From the NCBI RefSeq assembly GCF_000283155.1, contig NW_004454181.1, positions 18,256,825 through 18,320,824 on the forward strand: DNA of 64,000 bases. The letters are read 5' to 3'. This document shows positions 12,863 through 24,800 of the stretch, one piece after another. This DNA is from Ceratotherium simum simum. Its lineage: Eukaryota; Chordata; Mammalia; Perissodactyla; Rhinocerotidae. Every line of letters begins with the position of its first letter. The first letter of the stretch is position 1. The translations under genes and the position numbers were made by a program. Under the pieces are notes generated by a model. It had not been told where the DNA came from. It searched no databases and worked only from the letters and a program-made list of their open reading frames with translations.

Positions 12863-13569
12863 TTTCTAGATATGTAAAAATACTCAGCATGAAAAAAAGG
12901 TAAAATACATGTCTGGCATCCAATTAAAAACTGTCAGGCATAAAAAGCAGTAGGAAAACATGACCTATAATGAGGGGAAAAAAAAACAGCCAACTGAAAC
13001 CAACCCAGAACTGACATAGATGTCAGAATTAGCAAAACAGAGATTATAACTGTATTTCATATGTTCAAAAAGTTGAGTAGAAACATGGAGATACGAAAAA
13101 GGACTGAAATCAAACTTCTCGAGCTGAAAACTCCAGTCTCAAATAAAACGATAGCATCACGTTCGCTGAAGGGGAAAGCCGTCCTGGCTGCCACCTGGAG
13201 AACAGCTTTGGGGAGATAATAGTAAAGCAGGAAGAATAAGCTGTAGAACGTCCCAGGTGAGAATGATGGTGGCCTGCAACAGGATGGCTAGCACTGGAAG
13301 AATCGGGGCTTTGCTGAGATATTGAAGAGGTGGAATTGGCAGGACGAGGTGACTGCTCAGCCGTGTGGGGTGAGACAGCCACCTTAGTTCCTCAACCTGA
13401 GGTGAGGTCGAGAACCAACCAACGCCTTAAGTGGACTCAGTGACAGGCAGAGGAATCTGAAATGCAATTCAGGAGGCAACAGCCGTGAAACCAGACGCAT
13501 GCCCCCTGCAGGGTGCCACCCACGGGCAGGAATAGTGCATCGCGAACGAAAAGCAGGTGCAGTTGGCTT

Positions 13570-14760
13570 CTGGGGAGAGGCAGCGTGGAACACAGTGACA
13601 CTGAAGCACCAGGCAGGGCCCAGATCATGCAGGGCCTTGAGGCCCAGGGAGATGAGTTCAGATGTTACCCGAGGCACAGCGGGAATCTACTAGAAGGCTT
13701 TAAGCAGGGGACTGACGATTAGATTTGCATTTTAAAATGTCACACTGGAGCCAGCCCTGATGGCCTAGTGGTTGAAGTTCAGTGTGCTCTGCCTCAGTGG
13801 CCCGGGTTCATTTCCTGGTTGCGGAACCACACCACTGTCTGTCAGTTGCCATGCTGTGGAAGCTCACATAGAAGAACTAGAGGGACTTACAACTAGGATA
13901 TACAACCATGCACTGGGGCTTTGGGGAGGCAAAAAAAAAGGAGGGGAAGATTGGCAACAGACTGTTAGCTCAAGACAAATCTTTCCCTGCAAAAAAATAA
14001 AAATATCTGTTTAAAAAAAATGTCACACTGGTTAATGATGGAGAATGGACTGGAAGGCACATGAGCAGAAGCAGAACGACCAGTTGAGGGCTTTGGTCAT
14101 CGTGAGAGATAATGGCTTACATTTGAGGGGTGGAAGATATACTAGAAGCAGATCCTCAGGCTTAGTTTAGGACGGATATGGGGAGAGACAAGGATAACTC
14201 CCCAGTTTGTGACAGGAGTAAATGCCATTTATTGAGGCAGAGAAGGCTAGCAAAGGGCAGATTGGGGAGGGGAGAATCAAGAGATCCAGTTTAGATGTGT
14301 TAGATTTGAGATCTCAAGTAAGCAACTAGAGATAGGGGTCTTGCAGTTCTGAGAAGAGACCTGGGTTAGAGATACAATCGTGGGTCAGAGAGATAAATGC
14401 AGCACAGAGAGGGGATTTTAACCACAGAAGTGGGTAAGATCACACGAGGCGAGTTTGTAGAAGTGAGAAAAGAGGCCAAGACTGAGCCTCTACAACCTGA
14501 CATTTAAGAAAGATGTGGAGACAAGGAAGGATTTTTAGTGATGGTGGAGTGGAGACTAGAGAGACTAAAAAAAAAAAAAAAAAGAGAGAGAGACAGAGGA
14601 AGGAGAGAACTGAAGAGGGGAGGTGACCCAGAGCACGTGTGGAGGGACTGGCCCATGATAGCAGGAGGGACACCTCTGTCGCAAGATGCAGGAAGCTTGT
14701 AGGATAAACAGTAGCAAGTTCAGGGCATTCCTGACTGTTGGCTCCTACATCCTCCACTAG
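13570..14760 (+). repeat. Old dispersed repeat (also in SLU7 intron 1), family not named
   Basis: It includes GCAGGGCCTTGAGGCCCAGG, GGGGACTGACGATTAGATT, GATGTGTTAGATTTGAGATC and CAAGTAAGCAACTAGAGATA. Related wording recurs at about 30060-30960 (for example GTTGAGTTTAGGTGTCTC and GACTCAGCCTTGTGGAATCC). I recognise it as a common mammalian repeat but cannot name it. Confidence 0.5.
13749..14018 (+). mobile_element. ERE SINE, older copy
   Basis: Diverged body (GAGCCAGCCCTGATGGCCTA) with flanking duplication AAAATGTCACACTGG. It splits an older dispersed repeat at 13570-14760. Confidence 0.9.
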
Positions 14761-15394
14761 GGAGGAGGTACAGGACCTGAGAGGCAGGGGTGGTGGAGAG
14801 AAGTTTAGAGCAGAGATGGTATGAAAACAGTTGACTCAAAGTGGGAGAATGAGTATTAGTGTAAAATTGTCAACAGTTTTGCATGCCCAGCTCAACTCAC
14901 AAAGTTCGTCAATCCTGAATCCTCAGGGATGTCAACTGGTTCCACTGGGTGATTTTCTCCAGGAATGATCTTCAGTTCCCAAAAGGCACTAATACCAAAG
15001 GACCACAGCCCACCCCTAGCCTCCTCCGAGGCTGTTGCAGAATCAGCTGCACCAGCCCGGACCCAAGTCACAAACTGGATGTTCGGACATCCCAGAACCT
15101 TAGGAGCGGTTATCAAGGTAAGCTACACCTGATGCCCCCAACCCCACAATGAGGTCTGCGGGAAATCTGCAAGAGGAAGGCCATCTCTTTGACCTCCAGG
15201 TTCTCAAGGTTCCAGAGGGAAGGGCATTTTCTCTCTCTTTAAATGGTATAATCCTATTAATATACAAATCCCTATAAACTTAAACTATGCTAATCTCCCA
15301 TATGCACACACACGATAACCCTGATAAGAGACAAACGTATAGCTTTACAGATATTTTTATACTCAAAAATAAACCTAAGCATAATAGTAACATG

Positions 15395-15600
15395 CCAAGC
15401 CCGTTTTGAGTGTTTCTGCATTAGCTCATATAATCCTCCTGACAACCTTTCAAGATAAATTCTATTATGGGTTTCACGGATGAAAAAATGGAAGTTCAGA
15501 GAGGTGCCTAAGGTCACAGTGCCTAAGGTCACAGAGCAACTAAGTTGCTGAGCCAGGATCTGAGTCTGGAGGCTGCGCTCCCCACCACTATGCTTTTCTG
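15395..15600 (-). mobile_element. MIR SINE
   Basis: Reversed MIR order ending with CAGAGCAACTAAGTTGCTGA. A 15-base unit (GTGCCTAAGGTCACA) is tandemly doubled inside it at about 15504-15534. Confidence 0.75.
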
Positions 15601-15929
15601 TGGCATATAAGTATATATGTATTTAAATAAAAGTGATCTTGAATACTGTTCTATAACCCACTTTTTACACTGAAAAAGTTCTGTGGTTACCTTTCCACGT
15701 CCACATATGTAGATCTACCTTGTCCTTTTTAAAGAATACATTTTATTCCACTGTATATCTGTATCATATTTTCCCCTTATAAACTATGTGGCAACAAACA
15801 TCTTTGTAAACACATGGGGACCCTCGTGTGAGGGGTTTTCCCCTGCATCCTTGATTCTTTCTTGTGCCTTCTCCCCATCATTTGCCACCCTGGTGTCCCA
15901 ACTCCTAAATTCCTCTTGAAGCCCTACTC

Positions 15930-16525
15930 TTTTCCACTGTCACCTCAAGGTCATTTCATCAAGTTCATCTGCAGCAGACTCCAAATCGGTCTCCCTGCCT
16001 CTCGAGTGAGGCTCTGAAACGCAACCTGACCCTGTCACTCCCTCCTCAAAACTTTTCCATGGCACCCACAGGACAGACTCTGAACCTAGGACAGACTTAA
16101 ACCCCCTTACATAGTTTACAAAGCCGTCTGGCCCTTGCTTAACTCACCAGACTCCTTTGTTGCCAACCACACTCCTTGCCCAAACCTAAAGCAGAAAAAA
16201 AAAGGCCATTTTCATTTAACAAGATGTGTTCTCTTGCTTCCTCAAACTTGCAAAAGCCGTTCCCTCTGCCCAGAACACTTCTCTTCCACCAGGTCTCCAT
16301 CCACACATCCCTCCTCAGGAAGCCTTCCCCGCCCTTCCCTACACTGGGCTGGGGAGCGCTCCCCAGCGCCTGGTCCTTCCCACCCCTGCACTCATTTTCC
16401 GTTTCCTGCCTGCCTCCTCCACTGGACCACAGGCACCTGAGGATGGGGGTGATGCGTGCCTTAACCATCGTAGGCTTGGTCCCTGGCACAGTGGGGCCTC
16501 AGTGAAGGATCTACAATTAAACTAA
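15930..16525 (+). mobile_element. LINE-2 fragment
   Basis: L2-type order of CCATGGCACCCACAGGACAG, TTTACAAAGCCGTCTGG and GTTCCCTCTGCCCAGAAC, ending near CTTGGTCCCTGGCACAG. It explains overlapping chance ORFs at 16135-16525. Confidence 0.7.
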
Positions 16526-17829
16526 TGGAAGAACAAAGTCAACTCGGGAATTTCTGTGGTAGTGCTGACCCTTTTGTGACCTGGTACTATTGCTTAGTAT
16601 TGGTCTGATAGAGAATATTAACATTAATATATTGAAAAGGTTAATTGGAATTTGAAGCCTGAAAAATGCCATCAGAGGAGCAAGCTAGGTGTGGGTGAAC
16701 CTACAGACAAGAGCACCCTCGAGGTCCAGCATAGGCAACTGTCTGACCTGAAAGAAACTTTAATCCCAGAGTATTATCACTTGGACAGACTAGAATTCCA
16801 AATGGGGCTTCTCATAAGCTTTTTTAAATAATGAAGCCAAACACATTATACTTAGTAACTTGTACACAAACAGCAACAATGCCCACAAAATGGAAAATTA
16901 TCTCTATTAATGTAGAAGCATCTGTGTCAAGTTCTCAGTCTCAACAAACATGAAGCACTTTGCATCCAGATTAACAGCAGATGAAGAGAGATCACTCCGT
17001 GCTCAGGTCTGGCCGAGGACAGTAACTAATGGTAAAGGACTGACTGGTTGCCTTGCTCCCAGCCCTTTGTTCCCTCCACCACAAGAGACCACCTTTCAAA
17101 GTTTCTGGATTTCTGTAGAGTATAAAAGCCATTCAGAATTATGTTTTGCTTTTCAAAGTAGCCCAGTTATACCCAAGGATGCTAGATCTAATACTCGCCC
17201 TTACAGAAAAGTGCCCTTGTCATCTTATTCTTAGAAGTGTTTTTACTAATTCCACAAATTCAGACTGATTCAGTTATATTTAGAGGGTAAAAATCTTAAA
17301 GTCAAGATTAGTGTCTGTATGTGCTCCTAGTACTTCATGCCTAATATCTGCGGCTTCGTCTAATAATGATGGAAAAGAAAGGGTTCACCTTCTAACTTGA
17401 CTACAGATGCTACAGATATTTCGGGTAAAGGCTTCCTACGGAGGTTAGTACTGAGCAAGGATCAAATTCAATTGACTGCGTGGCCCAGGCAAGTAAAGTG
17501 AGTGAAGTAGGCGGGGTCAGAGAAGAGACAAAGGGTAAAAGGACACTTCAGCTCTCCCTTCAGGCCATCTCAGGTAGGGTCTGTAGGACAGAAAACCCAC
17601 ATTCCACCTAAAAGGCAGCCAGCACCCCATCACCAGTCCACCACTGTTGGAAACCAGGGCCAGGTCTGGTTTTGCCAGGTCTGCTTTTCCAAGACAAGAT
17701 TCAAAACCAAAAGTATGTGAAACTCTGGAATTTTAAATGGTGGTAACAATTTTTCTTTTTTTTTTTTTAATATCATCCACCCCCTGCCCCCCAAAAAAGA
17801 AAATCCATGGGCAACCATTTGCAATCTGA

Positions 17830-18345
17830 TATTTTGATTCCAGTCTCAGACTTGGAATCAAAATACACCAGCTCTATCATTTTCTAGCTCTTCATGTCTT
17901 TAGTATATCAATGAACTTTTTTGTGTGTGTGTGTGAGGAAGATCAGCCCTGAGCTAACGTCTACGCCAATCCTCTTCTTTTTGCTGAGGAAGACCGGCCC
18001 TGAGCTAACATCTATTGCCAATCCTCCTCTTTTTTTCCCCCCTTTTTATCCCCAAAGCCCCAGTAGATAGTTGTATGTCATAGCTGCACATCCTTCTAGT
18101 TGCTGTATGTGGGACGCAGCCTCAGCGTGGCCAGACAAGCGGTGCATCGGTGCGCGCCCGGGATCCAAACCCAGGCCACCAGTAGCGGAGCATATGCACT
18201 CAACTGCCAAGCCACGGGGCCAGCCCCCTCAATGAACTTCTGAGCCTCACAGTTCTCATCTGAAAAATAGGGTCGTGAACATGAAACACAATGCTTATCA
18301 AATACTTAAAATAATGTCCAACACAGGGTAAGCAAGTAAACAGTT
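17830..18345 (+). mobile_element. MIR SINE split by an ERE
   Basis: The left half ends TTTCTAGCTCTTCATGTCTT. The right half resumes after the ERE with TGAGCCTCACAGTTCTCATC and AATGTCCAACACAGG. Confidence 0.65.
17918..18228 (-). mobile_element. ERE SINE inserted in a MIR
   Basis: Reverse-oriented copy with GGGATCCAAACCCAGG and the final GGGGCCAGCCCCC. The duplication TCAATGAACTT lies at 17908-17918 and 18229-18239. The flanking DNA on both sides joins into one MIR. Confidence 0.93.
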
Positions 18346-18843
18346 TCCTACAGGTGGAGAGTGGATCTTACTATCAGTAAAGTATCTGGTGTGATCTTCA
18401 AAGAACCTAACTGAAGATCCCAGGGAGGTAGAGTTCTCAGGAGATTTAGAGCCTTTCAAATTCTGATTACTGAATACTGAGTATTCAAGTCATTAGAAAC
18501 TAAACAGAACCAGCAATAAAGAACGCCCAGCAATAGATACTTAATGAGCCGGAAGCGGCTCCTCTAAATAAGAGATCTAATAACTGTCACTAGTTAATGG
18601 CTACAAAAAGGCAATAAAGTACACATTGAGGGGTATATATTTCAGGGAAAACAGTGGTAGCTTCTAAAATAAGCTGTTAACAAACCAAAGAGTTGTAAAG
18701 TAAATTTTTCAAATCAGACAAACTTCTATTGTCAGATTAGAGACTCTTGTCTGTTAAATACTTCCACTAGATTTCATACTGTTTCAAGCAGATTCCAAAG
18801 AATACCAACCAAAATATTAAGAGTCTGTTAAACAAAGAATTGC

Positions 18844-18849
18844 TTTATT
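18844..18849 (-). terminator. PTTG1: PTTG1 polyadenylation signal AATAAA
   Basis: TTTATT on the plus strand reads AATAAA on the minus strand, 47 bases past the PTTG1 stop codon. It implies a very short 3' UTR ending near 18825. Confidence 0.75.
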
Positions 18850-18895
18850 AACACAAACTATTAATACATACACAAACTATAAAGTGCTAAGAAAT

Positions 18896-21800
18896 TTAAA
18901 TGTCTAAGTCATAGCAAACGGGTGGCAATGCAACATCCAGGGTGGACAGAATGCTTGAGGGAGACTGCAGCGCATCTAGAAAACAGGAATTTCTTATTCA
19001 ATATCCGCAAATCCTTGAGTCATTGTCCATCTCAACATAGACATTAGCTGTCACTCTTAATTATAAATTCTTGTTTTCCCTTTGTCTAATGAATCCCTAC
19101 CCCGCCCCACACACACACACACACGCACACACATACACATATGCACATACATTCTCTCTCACTTCTTGGAATGTGGCTGTGGTCCCAGAATTAACTTTCA
19201 TTAGGAAATAAATCTTAGAAGTACCTGCAACGATTGTTCTTAGGGACCTAAATAAGAGCCAACAATATCACTAACGTAATTTATAAAATAGTGTAAGTTA
19301 TCCCATCAGAATAAATAGAAAACATACTGATGATGGCTTTTGACCACCAGTTTGAACCAAATCCTCAAACCTTCTGAGTAAGAAGGTTTTGTTATTCTAT
19401 GCTATTACATAGGTGTCTTGATCCTATATTAGCTTTGGATATAACATAGAATTCTCATTCCAAGCAAGTTTATTGTATTTCAATTTATAATCTAAGAAGC
19501 TATATGCTAAATTTAATCTTGTTTTGCTGTATCTAAGACTGTCCAGATTCCAGAATGCCTTAATTTTACCTGGGCATTTGGGACTCAAAATTCTGAAACC
19601 TTATCCCTGAAATTTGAAGGATAGAAATTACTTGCAGGCTAACCTTCCACACAACTCTGTGCCCACAGTAATGAAAGTGTTATGACACAAATTGTTTGCA
19701 GCCCTTCTAGAAGGTCAATAGTTCACTTACTGGACTCCCACGGTGGAGAGGGCATCTTCAGAGGTGAAGGGGGACCCAGATGCAACAGCTTTTCAAGTTC
19801 CCTCTCCTCATCGAGGATCATGAGAGGCACTCCATTCAAGGGGAGGTGTGCAATCTGGTGCTCTTCAGGCAGGTCGAAACTCTCAAAATCTGTCACAGAG
19901 AAAGTGTTTCGTCAGGGCAGTGGTTGTCAGGGTGGTCAGTGGACCCCTGGGGGTCTGAGACTCTTTCAGTGGGTCCACAAGGTCAAACTATTTTCATAAT
20001 ATTTATACCTTTTCCCACTGTTGATATTTACAATGATGGTACAAAAGCAACAGTGGATAAAACTGCTGTGCCTTAGCACGGATCAAGGCAGTGGCAATAA
20101 ACTATATTTAGTAGTCACTTTATTCCTCACTACCACTCACTTGCAGTAAAAAATGCCAGTTTCACATATCACTTTACCATATGCAGTAAACATTATTAAT
20201 TTTATTAGCTCTTGACCTTTGAAAACATATCTTTTTAGTATTCTGTAATGATAAAATGAGAAGTATGCCATAAAGCACCTCTGCCACATACTGAAGTACC
20301 ACAGTGATCTCAAAGAAAAAGGATTTGTGCAATGATTTGATCTGCAAGCTAAACTAGAGGCCTTTCTCCTGGAACACTATGTAGATGAAAGAACAGCGGA
20401 AAGAAACCGTGGTTACTCAGACTTGGGTAATTGCCACACATTTTCTCAGAGGAATGAAAGAAGTCTATCACTTCAATGAAAACAGTATTTGTTGCCTACG
20501 ATATAATTCACAATTTCAAGGCAAAAAACTAGAATTTTAGAAAAATTATCTGCAATCATTAGCTTGACAGCTTCCTAATACTTAGACTTTTCTGATGAGA
20601 TCAGTGGTGATACGTGTTTTTGATATCACAGAATGAAACATTGCAACATTTGGATGATCTATATTTCTCAGTGAGCCAATATTTCTAAATGACCAATGCA
20701 AGGATAAAAGATACACTGGAAGTGCAAAATAGACCAATGGATTTTATCATCAGAGTATAAAATGTTCACATATGGTTTCAGATTCCACCTTGCAACTACA
20801 GGTTCCCAACCGGCCACTTGTTGACTTTTAGTGTAGTATCAAAGAAAACTATCCAGACTTATCTGAAAAGACTGTTAAAATGCTTCTCCCTTTCCTAACT
20901 ACGTATCTGCATGAGACCAGATTTTCTTCATACTTCAACCAAAACAGATGCAACAGACTGAATAAAGAATCAGATGAGAATCCAGCTGTCTTAAATTAAG
21001 CCAAATTAAGCAAATATTCAAAAATATAAAACCATGCCAGACTTCTCAATAAGTTTTGTTTTGGAAGAGTTTAGGGGGAAAAAAAAAGTTATTTATATTA
21101 ATGTAGTTGCCTTATTATTTTTTAATCAATTTTTTTTAATTTCAACTTTAATTTCTAATACAGGAACTATAAACAGAACACACAAACAAAAGTTCTTTGG
21201 GGTCTTTGCTAATTTTTAAGAGTGTAAAAGAGTCCTAAAACAAAAAATTTGAGAACCACTGTGTTAGGTAACATTCCTTAAGAAGGAATGTTAAGTGCCT
21301 TACTTCTGAAGAAATTATTAAGTAAGCAAGTGCCTTACTTCTCAGAAATCATTTAAAACAACTGATTCTTCTTAACAGAAGTAGTATTTAAATATTGAGT
21401 CTTTCCTCTTTTCAAAGAGGTTAAGTGTCTTCTCACAAGATAAGAACAAAGATGGAGGGAGAACCATCATTTTCTGAAGTGTGAAAGTTCTCTAAGGCCT
21501 AAATACTAGGAATTGGTCTGCTCTTTTTCAAGTCTGTTCAAACCCAAAAGTCAAAAAGAAATTGAGTAATGCATGACTACTTAGTTTAAAACCACTGAAT
21601 TGTAAAGGAAACCATAAACAAAAACTCAAGAGGAAAGAAGTCTGCCACATTACAAAGCTAACTTCCTTTATCCACAAAGAGCTCTTAAAAAAATAAATAA
21701 ATCCATAAGTAAGCCACATAATCAAAGGAAAACAAAGATACAAACAGGAAGTTAAAAAAAGAAAAACTATAAATGGCCATCAAACATGCTCAGACACACA

Positions 21801-24800
21801 TACATCCCCCAATTTAAGACAATGAGATATCCACTGCCTTTCTGACAAAGATTAGCGTTTTAAAACATTTGCAGTTAGAGAACACAGGGGAAGCAGACAT
21901 CCTCAGCCACTGCAGGTGGGTTTGCTCATTTATGCTCCTGTTTTGGAGGGCAATTTAGCAACATCTCATTCCTCAAACACAGCATATCGTAGTCCTCTTC
22001 CCTGGTCTCAATATCCATAAATCTACCTCATTTTCCTGAATAGTAATCACTAGAATGGATGCACCACATTTTATCAAAACTTAATTACACATCCTTTGAG
22101 ACCCAGCAATCCTTCTTCAAGGTTACTCTCCAGATATACTCACCAACTCTGGACAATATAATTTCGATAACACTAATTGCAGAATTGTTTGTAATATATA
22201 AAAGCCAGAAACAACCTAGAAATGTATATTAGTAGAACAACTAAATGCTCTTTGGATAAAAAGGCAAAAAATCCAGCTCAGAAATCTATAAGGCCCTGCA
22301 TAATCTGCCCCCACCCACCCACCCACCCACCAGCATCATCTTTCACTTGGGCTTTCAATTAGCCTTCCAGAATCACTCCAGGCCTTTTTTCTGCCTCAGG
22401 ATCTTCGCACACTTATGTACAATGCTCTTGCCTTGCCCCTCCCCTTCTTCACCTAGCTACCTCTTTATATGCTTCAAGGCTCAACCTCAGGTGGGCAGGG
22501 AGGAAGGCAAAAGGGATGATTAGGCACATGTGTGTGGGGATGGATTGTAATTAGTATTTGGGTGGTGAACATGATGTACTCTATGCAGAAACAGAAGTAT
22601 AATGATGTACACCTGAAATTTATACAATGTTATAAACCAATGTTACTACCCTAAAAAAAATAATAATGCTATTAAAAAGAAAAAAAGACAACCTCAGGTC
22701 ACTTCCTAAAAGAAAGCTTCCCTGTTCTTCCAGGGTAGGTTCAGTGCCCCCTAACAGGCCCTGTTTTTCTCCTGGCTCGCACTCACAGTGAGATGATCTG
22801 TTCAGTGCTTAACTTTCCCTCCAAATCGTGGGCTCCCTCAGGGTGGGGCCTGACTTGTTAACCACTTCATCCAAGGCCTAATAGTGCCTGGCATACAGTA
22901 GCCTCTCCTCAAATGTAAATCAATTAAAGTTTGAGAAGCTGGTTCTATAACAGAAAATATTTCAGATATATGTAGCAGGTTGAAGGAGTAAAAAAAAAAA
23001 AAAAAAAAGATTTTCACTGGCTATATGGCTTTTTCAGACATTGTTCAACTTGACATAAATAGCCCACTATCTAAAAGGCTTGCCAGGAACACTGTCCACT
23101 TTAGACTTGTTCAATGATAGTGAACATATCTTATCTCCCCCAGGTGGTTAGCTTTTGAGGACAGGAACAATGTTCTCATCTTCGCTCCAACTCCCCCTCC
23201 TGACCTAAAGATGATACCTTACAAATAATTCCACCAACAATTATATTTGTTCAAAGACCCCCAGATTCAGACAGTCTCCTTACAGTTTGGGGTCATATCC
23301 ATATCAAGTTACAGCTGAATTGAATTCTAAGAGAAACTCAAGGCTAAAGCATTTGTGTTATACCAAAAGATACTACCTAGAGGATTGAAGGGAAAGAATT
23401 TCTCTATTTCTGGATAGGTGTCATCTGACGCAGGAACAGAGGTTTTTGCTTTAACAGTCTTCTCGGTCATCTAAAACAACCCAAGAAAATATGGATTAGT
23501 GAGAGTGGAAGGCTTATCAACTGATTAGTACAAGAGATCACAGGGCTTCTTCAAGACGTGTGACCACTTCGCCACAGTTTAAATTTTTTCAGTTTCATGC
23601 TGACTTCTAAGAAACCATAATGCTTAGTTCTCATGATTACATACAAATACAATTCAGCAAGCAATTCTAGTAGCGTGGCTCAAAAGTTAAGTCTGAAATT
23701 TAAGTATTGGCACCTGTCAGCATAAGTTATCAAGAACACAGAGTGGAGTTAATTCAGAGCTAATCAACTCAGTCACTCAACCTAACAGAGGAAAAAATGG
23801 GCATGAGTCACCCACAATAGTAGCTAGTCCTAGAAGCCATTTTTGGCTTTTGGAAGTGTGATTTTTTCCATCAGTATTACCTTCATTATTTGCTTGGTTA
23901 ATATTAAAAACAAGTTTGTATTTCTCAAATACACAGACTGAGTGAGAGGCAGCAAAAGACAGTCAAGGACTTGAGAAGCCCACCGTGGATAAATCCCTCG
24001 TCTGGAACTGACAGGTAGGCAATCTACGACAGTAGTAGGCCAAAACTAAAGCCTGTGTATTCCAAATTTAATCTTACACCAAATTTAATCTTACGCCTAG
24101 AGCAAATCCCTACCGCAGCGTCTCCTACACTTCGGTTCTGTCACATTCTCATTATTTTTGCCATATCCTTGCAATACATGTATTTAACGTTTCTAAGTCA
24201 ACTCAGTTTTTTAAAAAGACATCCTTGTCCTAAGCTGCACTACACGTAAGTCATGGGTTTGATGTAAAGTAGCAGCTGTTTTTTCCTAATACACATTAAA
24301 ACAGTTATTCAAATAAAGTGTTAATCTACATGCTGAAGCATCTTTCACAGCAAAGTCCTCTTATTCTGGGATGCACTGACCTATAGCTCGTGCACACACA
24401 CAAAGGTCAACATTTTAGCAAATCATCACCCAACAAGCTGGTGCTTGCTCTGGGAGGCGGGGAGGATGGCAGCACCTGAGCTATTACATTAGGAACGTGA
24501 CCTCTTGCAAAGCACCCTTGCTCTTACTACTCCATGTATCCGTAAGTCGACACTACTGACCAATCTTCCTCAAGATACTAGTTAAGGGCAGGTGAGGCAA
24601 AAATATTCACCAGCTGCTTCTTTTTTGTTTTGTTTTGTGAGGAAGATCAGCCCTGAGCTAACATCCATGCTAATCCTCTTTTTTTTTTTTTTTATTATTG
24701 CTGAGGAAGACCAGCTCTGAGCTAACATCTATTGCCAATCCTCCTCCTTTTTTCCCCCAAAGCCCCAGTAGATAGTTGTATGTCATAGTTGCACATCCTT

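Noticed and set aside
1..18895. Possible MIR146A or its host gene
   Set aside because: In human this microRNA lies tens of kb downstream of PTTG1. By that spacing it should fall beyond the left edge, and I did not recognise it here.
19682..20076. Plus-strand frames over PTTG1 exon 5 and the hAT left end
   Set aside because: The minus-strand exon explains the first part and the transposon end the rest; no plus-strand gene is supported.
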